DNA of 34,126 nucleotides from Candidatus Rokuibacteriota bacterium (GTDB lineage Bacteria > Methylomirabilota > Methylomirabilia > Rokubacteriales > CSP1-6). The stretch lies in contig JACQWC010000204.1 of assembly GCA_016209635.1 (NCBI GenBank), positions 1 through 34,126 on the forward strand, in the 5' to 3' direction. The position numbers and the translations under genes are program-made. The notes under the pieces are model-generated. The model was not told the DNA's origin, did not search any database, and saw only the letters and a list, made by a program, of their open reading frames with translations. Below are positions 1 to 6,652 of this stretch, piece by piece. Position 1 is the stretch's first letter. Every line of letters begins with the position of its first letter.

Positions 1-2
1 GA

Positions 3-797
3 AGTGGGGTTCCTGGAGCCCCGGCCCTCCTCCCCCCTGCCGCCGCCTCCGACGCCCCGTTGCTCAGGGTCGACGACGTTCGCAAAGCCTTCGGGGGCGT
101 GCGCGCGGTGGACGGCGTGAGCTTCACGCTCTCGCGGGGCGAGATCCGCGCGATCATCGGCCCGAACGGCGCGGGCAAGACGACCTTCTTCAACATCCTG
201 ACCGGCCAGCTCCGGGCCGACGAGGGGCTGGTGGCCTTCCGCGGCGAGCGGATCTCGGGCCTCCCGCCCTACCTGATCTGGCGGCGCGGCGTGAGCCGAA
301 CCTTCCAGATCACCGCCACCTTCGCGACCCTCTCCGTGCTCGAGAACGTGCAGGTCGCGCGCCTGAGCCACATCCGGCGGAGCCTGGCGCTCTTCCGGCC
401 GGCGCGCCGCCTCGAGGTCGACCGCGCCATGGCGCTCCTCGCCCAGGTCGGCCTCGTGGACCAGGCCGCGCGGGCGGCGGGCGTGCTCGCCTACGGCGAC
501 CTCAAGAGGCTCGAGCTGGCGATCGCGCTCGCGAACGACCCGGCGCTGCTCCTGCTCGACGAGCCGACGGCGGGGATGGCGCCGGCGGAGCGCGGCGCCC
601 TCATGGCCCTCATGGCCGGGATCGCGCGCGAGCGTACCCTCACCGTGCTCTTCACCGAGCACGACATGGACGTCGTGTTCTCGACCGCCGAGCGCATCAT
701 GGTGCTCCACCAGGGGCGCGTCATCGCCGACGGCGCCCCCACCGAGGTGCGGGCCGATCCCGAGGTGCAGGCGGTCTACCTCGGCGAGGGCGAATAG
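3..797 (+). CDS. livG: Liv-type ABC transporter ATP-binding protein (LivG-like), 5' end off window
   Basis: This is a cytoplasmic ATPase subunit of a branched-chain amino acid/amide/urea-type (HAAT) ABC importer. Counting from the TTG at 60, the Walker A motif GPNGAGKTT is at residues 34-42, the signature is the variant LAYGD at 143-147, Walker B ends LLLLDEP with the catalytic Glu at 168, and the switch His is 201. The LivG-type insert (FQITATF) is present. The same frame stays open without a stop from 60 back to the left edge and encodes a Pro/Ala-rich stretch, so the true start may lie outside the window, possibly as a LivM permease fusion. TTG at 60 is the only visible in-window start. 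The stop overlaps the start of the next gene by one base, marking an operon. The family call is secure; the substrate cannot be read from the sequence. Confidence 0.9.
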   Translation, partial: SGVPGAPALLPPAAASDAPLLRVDDVRKAFGGVRAVDGVSFTLSRGEIRAIIGPNGAGKTTFFNILTGQLRADEGLVAFRGERISGLPPYLIWRRGVSRTFQITATFATLSVLENVQVARLSHIRRSLALFRPARRLEVDRAMALLAQVGLVDQAARAAGVLAYGDLKRLELAIALANDPALLLLDEPTAGMAPAERGALMALMAGIARERTLTVLFTEHDMDVVFSTAERIMVLHQGRVIADGAPTEVRADPEVQAVYLGEGE

Positions 798-1495
798 TGC
801 TCGAAGTGCGGAACGTCCACGCCTACTATGGCCGGAGCCACGTCCTCTACGGGGTGACGCTCACGGCGCGCGAGGGGGAGGTGGTGTCGCTCCTCGGGCG
901 GAACGGCGCCGGGAAGTCGACCACGCTCAAGGCGATCATGGGGCTCGTGGAGGTGACGGAGGGCGAGATCGGGTTCCAGGGACGATCGCTCCGCGGGCTC
1001 CCGACCCACGAGATCAGCCGGCTCGGGATCGGCCTGGTGCCGGAGGACCGGCGCATCTTCGCCGACCTGACCGTCGTCGAGAATTTGGTGGTCGGCGAGC
1101 GCGACGGGCGCGGGGGAGGGGCCTGGACGCTCGACCGAGTCTTCACGCTCTTCCCGAAGCTCCGTGAGCTCGGCGCCCGGCGCGGCGGCAGCCTCTCGGG
1201 GGGCGAGCAGCAGATGCTGACGATAGCGCGGACGCTGATGACGAGCCCGCGGCTGCTCCTGCTCGACGAGCCGTCGGAGGGACTGGCGCCGGTCGTGGTG
1301 CGCGCGCTCGGCGAGGGCATCACCCAGCTCAGGCGGCAGGGACTCACGATCGTGCTGTCGGAGCAGAACGTGAAGTTCGCGCGGCGCCTGGCCGACCGCG
1401 CCTACATCATCGAGAAGGGACAGATCAAGTTCGAGGGGTCGATCGGCCAGCTCGATGCTGACGAGTCGATCCGGAGGAGCTACCTGAGCGTATGA
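797..1495 (+). CDS. livF: Liv-type ABC transporter ATP-binding protein (LivF-like)
   Basis: This is the second ATPase of the same HAAT importer, 232 residues, the usual LivF length. Walker A GRNGAGKST is at 34-42, the canonical signature LSGGEQQ at 133-139, and Walker B LLLLDEP at 153-159 with Glu158. The C-terminal EQN motif near 190 matches LivF rather than LivG. The start is a GTG that shares one base with the TAG of the preceding gene, and the end overlaps the next start as ATGA, so translation is probably coupled on both sides. No periplasmic binding protein or permease is visible in the window; they presumably lie upstream. Coupling to an enamidase-like gene suggests that the cargo is an amide or nitrogen heterocycle rather than leucine, which is inference. 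Confidence 0.95.
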   Translation: MLEVRNVHAYYGRSHVLYGVTLTAREGEVVSLLGRNGAGKSTTLKAIMGLVEVTEGEIGFQGRSLRGLPTHEISRLGIGLVPEDRRIFADLTVVENLVVGERDGRGGGAWTLDRVFTLFPKLRELGARRGGSLSGGEQQMLTIARTLMTSPRLLLLDEPSEGLAPVVVRALGEGITQLRRQGLTIVLSEQNVKFARRLADRAYIIEKGQIKFEGSIGQLDADESIRRSYLSV

Positions 1496-2667
1496 GAACT
1501 CTCGTCCGCAACATCGGGACCGTCGTGAGCGGGGACATCGGTCACCCACTGCTCGACGCCGACGCCATCCTGATCCAGGATGGCGCCTTCGCGGCGATCG
1601 GCAAGGGCCTCGACGAGGACGCCGACACCGTCATCGATGCGCGGGGGACGACGGTCCTCCCGGGCCTGATCGACTCCCACGTCCACCCGGTCTTCGGCGA
1701 CTTCACGCCCCGCCAGCGCACGGTGGACTTCATCGAGTCGGCGATGCACGGCGGCGTGACGACCGCGATCTCCGCGGGCGAGGTGCACCTGCCCGGGCGG
1801 CCGAAGGACATCGTCGGCCTCAAGGCGCTCGCCATCGTCGCCGCGAAGGCGTACGCGAACTTCCGGCCAGGCGGGGTGAAGGTCCACGCGGGCGCCCCGA
1901 TTCTCGAACTGGGAATGACGGAGTCCGACTTCGCCGAGATGGCCGCGGCAGGCGTCACGCTCGTCGGCGAGATCGGGCTGGGCTCGGTGCGGACCGGCCG
2001 GGACGCCGCGCCCATGGTCCGCTGGGCGAAGGCGCACGGGATGACGGTGACGATCCACACGGGCGGGCCCTCGATCGCCGGGTCGAGCCCGATCACCGCC
2101 GAGGTGGTGCTCGAGGCGGCCCCGCACGTGGTCGGGCACATCAACGGGGGCACCACCTCGATGTCGACGGCGGAGATCGAGCGGCTCGTCGCGACGGACA
2201 TGGCGCTCGAGATCGTCCACTGCGGCAACATGAAGACGGCGCTCTATACCCTCCGGGCGGCGAGCGACGTGCGCGCGACGGGACGGATCATCGTCGGCAA
2301 CGACGCCCCCTCGGGCACGGGCGTCATCCCGCTCGGCATCCTCCGCACGCTGAGCCTGCTCGCCGGAGTGGGCGGGCTTCCCCCCGCCGACGCGATCGCC
2401 TGCGCCACCGGCAACACCGCGCGCGTCTACAAGCTCGGCGCCGGGATGATCGCCGTCGGGCGGGAGGCCGACCTGGTCATCTGCGACGCGCCGACCGGGA
2501 GCGTCGCCCGGGACGCGCTCGGGGCGCTCGCGGCGGGAGACCTGCCGGGCGTCTCGATGGTGCTGATCGACGGCAAGGTGGTGATCGGGCGGAGCCGCAA
2601 CACGCCTCCAGCGGCGCGCGCGGCCGAGGTGCTGCAGGGACACGGGCCGGCCGGGGCCGGCCACTGA
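1492..2667 (+). CDS. Amidohydrolase resembling enamidase (cyclic enamide/lactam hydrolase)
   Basis: This is a 391-residue metal-dependent amidohydrolase. It closely resembles enamidase from the Eubacterium barkeri nicotinate fermentation pathway, which opens 1,4,5,6-tetrahydro-6-oxonicotinate to 2-formylglutarate and ammonia. Visible hallmarks are the metal-binding HVH at 63-65, Glu160 in GEIGLG, His189, His216 in GHINGG, Asp271 in NDAPSG followed by TGVIPLGILR, and the SRNTPPA tail near 368-374, all in the order I recall for enamidase. The start ATG overlaps the livF stop (ATGA). As a cytoplasmic enzyme directly coupled to a transporter ATPase, it likely acts on the imported compound or its product. 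The exact ring substrate is unproven; another cyclic imidase or lactamase activity is possible. Confidence 0.85.
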   Translation: MRTLVRNIGTVVSGDIGHPLLDADAILIQDGAFAAIGKGLDEDADTVIDARGTTVLPGLIDSHVHPVFGDFTPRQRTVDFIESAMHGGVTTAISAGEVHLPGRPKDIVGLKALAIVAAKAYANFRPGGVKVHAGAPILELGMTESDFAEMAAAGVTLVGEIGLGSVRTGRDAAPMVRWAKAHGMTVTIHTGGPSIAGSSPITAEVVLEAAPHVVGHINGGTTSMSTAEIERLVATDMALEIVHCGNMKTALYTLRAASDVRATGRIIVGNDAPSGTGVIPLGILRTLSLLAGVGGLPPADAIACATGNTARVYKLGAGMIAVGREADLVICDAPTGSVARDALGALAAGDLPGVSMVLIDGKVVIGRSRNTPPAARAAEVLQGHGPAGAGH

Positions 2668-2669
2668 CC

Positions 2670-3896
2670 GTGCGCATCAAGCCGTTCCGCGGGTACCGGT
2701 ACGCGCTCGGCGCGGACCGGGACGTCTCGACGGTCGTGGCGCCGCCGTACGACCAGATCACCCCGGAGACCCGCGAGCGGCTCCACGCGATGAGCCCGCG
2801 AAACATCGTGCGCCTCACGCTCCCGAGGGAGACGGCCGACAAGTACGCCCGGGCGCGCCGCGATCTCGCGGCGTGGCTCGAGGAGGGCGCGTGGGCGCCG
2901 GAGGCGGAGCCGGCGATCTACCCCTACCACCAGACCTACACGGTCGCCGGCCGGGAGGTGACGCGGACGGGGTTCGTGGCGCTCGGCGAGGCCAGCGAGT
3001 ACGGGCAGGGGGTCGTGCTGCCCCACGAGCGGACGCACGCCGGACCGAAGAAGGACCGGCTCGAGCTGCTGGAGGCGACGCGCGCCGACATCGGGCTCCT
3101 GTTCATGCTCGTGAGTGACCCCGGAGGCGAGCTGCTGCGCGCGACGACCCCCACGGGCCCGCCGATCGCCGAGGCGCACGATCTTCGCGGCGAGGCCCAC
3201 CGCCTGTGGCGCATCACGGACGGGGCGGCGATGGAGCGCGTCCGGGCGCTGATGGCACCGCAGCCGGTCGTGATTGCCGACGGCCATCACCGGTACGAGT
3301 CCGCGGTCGAGTACGCCAGGCACCACCCGGAGGCCGGCGACAAGCTGATGGCGTTCTTCACGCTCGAGGCGCCGGGGCTCACGATCCTTCCGAACCACCG
3401 GCTCGTCCACGGGGTCCCCGGCTTCGCCGTCGAGGCCTTCCTCACGCGCGCGCGGGCGTGGTTCGACGTGGCCCCACTCGGCGACCCGCTCGCCTTCCGG
3501 CCCGGCCCGCGCACGATCGGCGTCGTCGCGGGCGCCGAGGCGCGGGTCCTGACGCTCCGTGCCGATGCGGTCGAGAGGATCGCGTGGCCGCCCGCCACCT
3601 CGCGGGCGTGGCGCGAGCTCGCGGTCTCGATCCTGCACGAGGGGCTGCTCAAGCCTCTGCTCGGCATCGCCGAGGCCGAGCTCGACGCCCGGACCTACGT
3701 GGACTACACGGCCGATCAGGCCGAGGCGGTCAGGCAGGCGCGCCTCCCGGGGTGCCAGGCCGCGTTCCTCATCGCCCCGCCGACGCCCGAGGAGCTCGTG
3801 ACCGTGGTGCGGGGGGGCGAGCTGATGCCGCAGAAGTCGACGCACTTCTACCCGAAGCTCCTCGACGGGCTCGTGTTCCATCTGATCGAACAATGA
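2670..3896 (+). CDS. DUF1015 family protein
   Basis: This is a 408-residue cytoplasmic protein of the DUF1015 (PF06245) family. The diagnostic pieces are an N-terminal VVAPPYDQI near 22-30, an NIVRLTLP segment near 45-52, an HERTH-GPKKDRLEL block at 119-133 and the family signature ADGHHRYE at 203-210. The family is widespread and poorly characterised. Conserved acidic and His residues suggest an enzyme, but the sequence does not reveal the reaction. The start is a GTG two bases after the amidohydrolase stop, and the end overlaps the next gene as ATGA, so it sits inside the operon. In many genomes DUF1015 genes neighbour amino-acid metabolism genes; its role here is unknown. Confidence 0.9.
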   Translation: MRIKPFRGYRYALGADRDVSTVVAPPYDQITPETRERLHAMSPRNIVRLTLPRETADKYARARRDLAAWLEEGAWAPEAEPAIYPYHQTYTVAGREVTRTGFVALGEASEYGQGVVLPHERTHAGPKKDRLELLEATRADIGLLFMLVSDPGGELLRATTPTGPPIAEAHDLRGEAHRLWRITDGAAMERVRALMAPQPVVIADGHHRYESAVEYARHHPEAGDKLMAFFTLEAPGLTILPNHRLVHGVPGFAVEAFLTRARAWFDVAPLGDPLAFRPGPRTIGVVAGAEARVLTLRADAVERIAWPPATSRAWRELAVSILHEGLLKPLLGIAEAELDARTYVDYTADQAEAVRQARLPGCQAAFLIAPPTPEELVTVVRGGELMPQKSTHFYPKLLDGLVFHLIEQ

Positions 3897-5053
3897 GCAC
3901 CAGGCGAGCGTTCCTCAAGGGAGCGGGGATCACGACCTCACTCGTCGCGGCCGGCGCGATCTGGCGCGCGTGGGACCAGGGGCTCCTCGGCGCCGCGCGC
4001 GGGCCGGCCTACGAGCCGTGGACCGCGTGGCGGGCCGACGCGGGCGAGGGGCCGCGCGGTCTCGTGCGCGCCGCGATCCTCGCCGCGAGCCCGCACAACA
4101 TCCAGCCCTGGCGGTTCCGCGTCGCGCCCACGCGCGTGGACCTGTTCGAGGACACGGAGCGCTCCATCGGGGCGATCGATCCCTACCGGCGCGAAGTGCA
4201 CATCGGGCTCGGCTGCGCGCTGGAGAACCTCCTGCTCGCCGCCGGCGCCGGCGGCTACGCCCATCGCCTCGCGGTGCTGCCCGATCCGGCGAACCCCGCC
4301 CACGCGGCGCGCGTGGACCTCTCGCCGGCGCCGCCGGCCGCCTCCGACCTCTACCGGGCGATTCCCGCGCGCCACACGAACCGCGGCCCGTACGATCGCC
4401 GCCCGGTGCCGCAGGACGTCCTCGGCGCCCTCGAGGCGCTCGGCCTGGACCAGCCGGACGTGGCCGTTGCCTGGTACACGAACGAATCTGACCGCCGCCG
4501 CGTCGGCGCGCTCGTCGTGCAGGCCACCGAGGCGATCGTCGGCGACGAGCAGCAGGCGCGTGACAGCGGCCGCTGGCTCCGCGCGTCGTGGCGGGACGTC
4601 CAACTCCACCGCGACGGGATCACGCTGGACGCCTGGGGGATGGCGACGCTCGTCCGGACGGTCGCGAAGCTCCTGCCGCCGCTCCCGCAGCGGCTGAACG
4701 ACAGCTCCTGGCTCTGGGCGACCCGGGACGTCCACGTCGCCACGGCCGCGGCGTTCGGAATTATCCTGGTGCGCGCCGCCCGGAGCGCCGCGCAGCGGAT
4801 CGCCGGCGGGCGGGTGTGGCAGCGCATGCATCTCTGGGCGACCCTCCGCGGACTCGCGATGCGGCCGCTGAACCAGATCCTCGAGCGCGCCGACCGGGAG
4901 GAGAGCGGGGGGACCCCGCCGCGCTTCGGGCGGGCCGCCGTGGAGCTGGTCGGCCGGAGCGGATGGCAGGCCCTGATGCCGTTCAGGCTGGGCTATCCGC
5001 TGAGAGACGCGCTGGCGAGCCCGCGCCGGGCCGTGTCGGACGTACTGCTCTAG
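3893..5053 (+). CDS. Tat-targeted nitroreductase-fold (Acg family) flavoprotein
   Basis: This is a 386-residue protein with a twin-arginine signal at the extreme N-terminus (TRRAFLK, Arg4-Arg5, followed by a short hydrophobic stretch to about residue 24), implying folded export or membrane anchoring. The mature part has the nitroreductase FMN-site motif SPHNIQPW at 66-73 and an RHTNRGPY segment near 160-167, typical of Acg-family FMN-binding oxidoreductases. It lacks an obvious separate NAD(P)H domain, as usual for this family. The ATG at 3893 overlaps the DUF1015 stop; the open frame extends upstream, but the Tat signal fixes the start here. A periplasmic flavoprotein in an otherwise cytoplasmic catabolic operon is unusual. 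The substrate is unknown. Confidence 0.85.
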   Translation: MSTRRAFLKGAGITTSLVAAGAIWRAWDQGLLGAARGPAYEPWTAWRADAGEGPRGLVRAAILAASPHNIQPWRFRVAPTRVDLFEDTERSIGAIDPYRREVHIGLGCALENLLLAAGAGGYAHRLAVLPDPANPAHAARVDLSPAPPAASDLYRAIPARHTNRGPYDRRPVPQDVLGALEALGLDQPDVAVAWYTNESDRRRVGALVVQATEAIVGDEQQARDSGRWLRASWRDVQLHRDGITLDAWGMATLVRTVAKLLPPLPQRLNDSSWLWATRDVHVATAAAFGIILVRAARSAAQRIAGGRVWQRMHLWATLRGLAMRPLNQILERADREESGGTPPRFGRAAVELVGRSGWQALMPFRLGYPLRDALASPRRAVSDVLL

Positions 5054-5090
5054 AGTGCTTCGTCAAGAGACGGGGACAGGAGAGACGCTC

Positions 5091-5663
5091 ATGGTCAACA
5101 TCCGGAAGGTCGTGACGATCGTGGAGGAGATCCTGACTGACGGTGGCCGGCCCGCGAAGCGCCCGGTGCGCAAGGCCGCCGCGGTGGCCGTGATCGAGAA
5201 CCCGTTCGCGGGCCGGTTCGTCGAGGATCTCACCCCCCTGATCGACGCCGGGGAGGAGCTCGGCGCGCTGCTCGCCAAGAAGGCGACGGAAGCCCTCGGC
5301 GCGCCCGCCGAGTCCTACGGCAAGGCTGCGATCGTCGGCGAGCGCGGGGAGTACGAGCACGCCGCGGCACTGCTCCATCCCAAGCTGGGCGCGCCGCTCC
5401 GCGCAGCGGTGGGCGGCGGCAAGGCAATCATCCCCTCGGCGAAAAAACTCGGGGGCCCGGGCACCACGGTCGACGTGCCGCTCCACTTCAAGGACGCGGC
5501 GTTCGTGCGGAGCCACTATGACGCCATGGAGGTGCGGCTCAACGACGCGCCGCGCGCCGACGAAATCGTCCTCGCGATCGCGGTGACCGACGGCGGGCGG
5601 CCGCATCCGCGCCTCGGCGGGCTCACGAAGGACGAGGCGAAGAAGGAGGACGGGCTTCGATGA
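5091..5663 (+). CDS. Amino acid synthesis family protein (PF06684/DUF1185)
   Basis: This is a 190-residue protein matching PF06684, whose solved members have a variant of the Bacillus chorismate-mutase fold. Family features include the N-terminal IRKVV with EEILTDGG, an ENPFAGRF block near 44-51, a GKAAIVGERGE block, an HPKLG-AAVGGGKAIIPS stretch and the C-terminal IAVTDGGRPHPRLGG. I start it at ATG 5091 because a GGAG lies eight bases upstream and family members begin at this point; an upstream in-frame start at 5055 would add 12 unrelated residues. The end overlaps the LLM oxidoreductase start (ATGA). The biochemical role is not established. As I recall, these genes often sit with LLM oxidoreductases and amidohydrolases in catabolic operons, which agrees with this context. 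Confidence 0.85.
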   Translation: MVNIRKVVTIVEEILTDGGRPAKRPVRKAAAVAVIENPFAGRFVEDLTPLIDAGEELGALLAKKATEALGAPAESYGKAAIVGERGEYEHAAALLHPKLGAPLRAAVGGGKAIIPSAKKLGGPGTTVDVPLHFKDAAFVRSHYDAMEVRLNDAPRADEIVLAIAVTDGGRPHPRLGGLTKDEAKKEDGLR

Positions 5664-6652
5664 GATACGGGCTGCGGATCCCGAGCTTCGCGCTCGGGCC
5701 GAGGACGGCGACGCTCGACGTGATGGGCCGATATCTGCGGAGGGCGGAAGACCTCGGCTTCGACTGCGCGGTCTCGATCGACCATCTGCTGCTCACGCCG
5801 CCGGCCTACGCCTGTACCTGGCTCGAGCCGCTGACGCTTCTCTCCGCCCTCGCCGGCGTCACGCGGACGATGAAGCTCGGCACGATGGTGCTGGTGCTGC
5901 CCCTGCGTAACCCCGTCTCCTTCGCCAAGGAGTGGGCGACCTTCGATCTCCTCGCGGGCGGCCGCTCGATCCTCGGCATCGGCGTCGGCTGGCACGAGGA
6001 GGAGTTCGCGCTGAGGGGCGTCCCCCACCGGGAGCGCGGCAGGCGGATGGACGAGTGCATCGAGATCGTCCGGGCGCTCTGGGCCGGCGACCGCGTCACC
6101 TACGAGGGCGCGTTCTACCGCTTTCGCGACCTCACGATCGATCCGAAGCCGCTCCAGACGCCGCATCCGCCGATCTGGATCGGCGGCGGGACGCAGCCGT
6201 CGGAGAAGATCTACGCGCAGACGGTCGGCAACATCGACCCGGTGCTCCGCCGCGTCGCCAGGTACGCCGACACGTGGGTGCCGCACTCGTCCTCGACGCC
6301 GGAGATGGTGCGGGGCGACTGGGACAAGGTGCAGCGGTTCGCGCGGGAGTCCGGGCGCGATCCCGGCGCGATCGGGCGCGTGTACTCGAACTTCGTCTGG
6401 GTCCTCAAGCCGGGCGAGCGGCCGGAGTCGGCGGTCCCGCATTTCTCCGTCTACTCGGGGATGGATCTCGAGTACTGGCGGACCTACTACCTCCTGGGCG
6501 AGGCGGAGGAGATCGCGGAGCGGATCAGCGCGCGGATCAAAGCGCTCGACGGCGGCGTCGACACGATCGTCCTGAACCCGCTCGACTGGGGGCTCGAGCA
6601 GCTCGAGCTGCTGGCCGCCGAGGTGCTGCCGCGCGTCAGGACGGGCGCGTGA
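5660..6652 (+). CDS. LLM-class flavin-dependent oxidoreductase
   Basis: This is a 330-residue luciferase-like TIM-barrel oxidoreductase, which uses FMN or coenzyme F420. Recognisable blocks are the N-terminal MRYGLRIPSF, AEDLGFDCAVSIDH near 29-42, KLGTMVLVLPLRNPVSFAKEW near 75-94 and LLAGGRSILGIGVGWHEEEF near 98-117. They are followed by RGRRMDECIEIVRALW and PHPPIWIGGG, all canonical for LLM enzymes. It could act as a monooxygenase (as in RutA-type ring opening) or as an F420-dependent dehydrogenase; the sequence does not decide. Its ATG overlaps the preceding stop and its TGA overlaps the GTG of the molybdenum hydroxylase, so the three are probably co-translated. I infer a step in the same heterocycle pathway. 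Confidence 0.92.
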   Translation: MRYGLRIPSFALGPRTATLDVMGRYLRRAEDLGFDCAVSIDHLLLTPPAYACTWLEPLTLLSALAGVTRTMKLGTMVLVLPLRNPVSFAKEWATFDLLAGGRSILGIGVGWHEEEFALRGVPHRERGRRMDECIEIVRALWAGDRVTYEGAFYRFRDLTIDPKPLQTPHPPIWIGGGTQPSEKIYAQTVGNIDPVLRRVARYADTWVPHSSSTPEMVRGDWDKVQRFARESGRDPGAIGRVYSNFVWVLKPGERPESAVPHFSVYSGMDLEYWRTYYLLGEAEEIAERISARIKALDGGVDTIVLNPLDWGLEQLELLAAEVLPRVRTGA

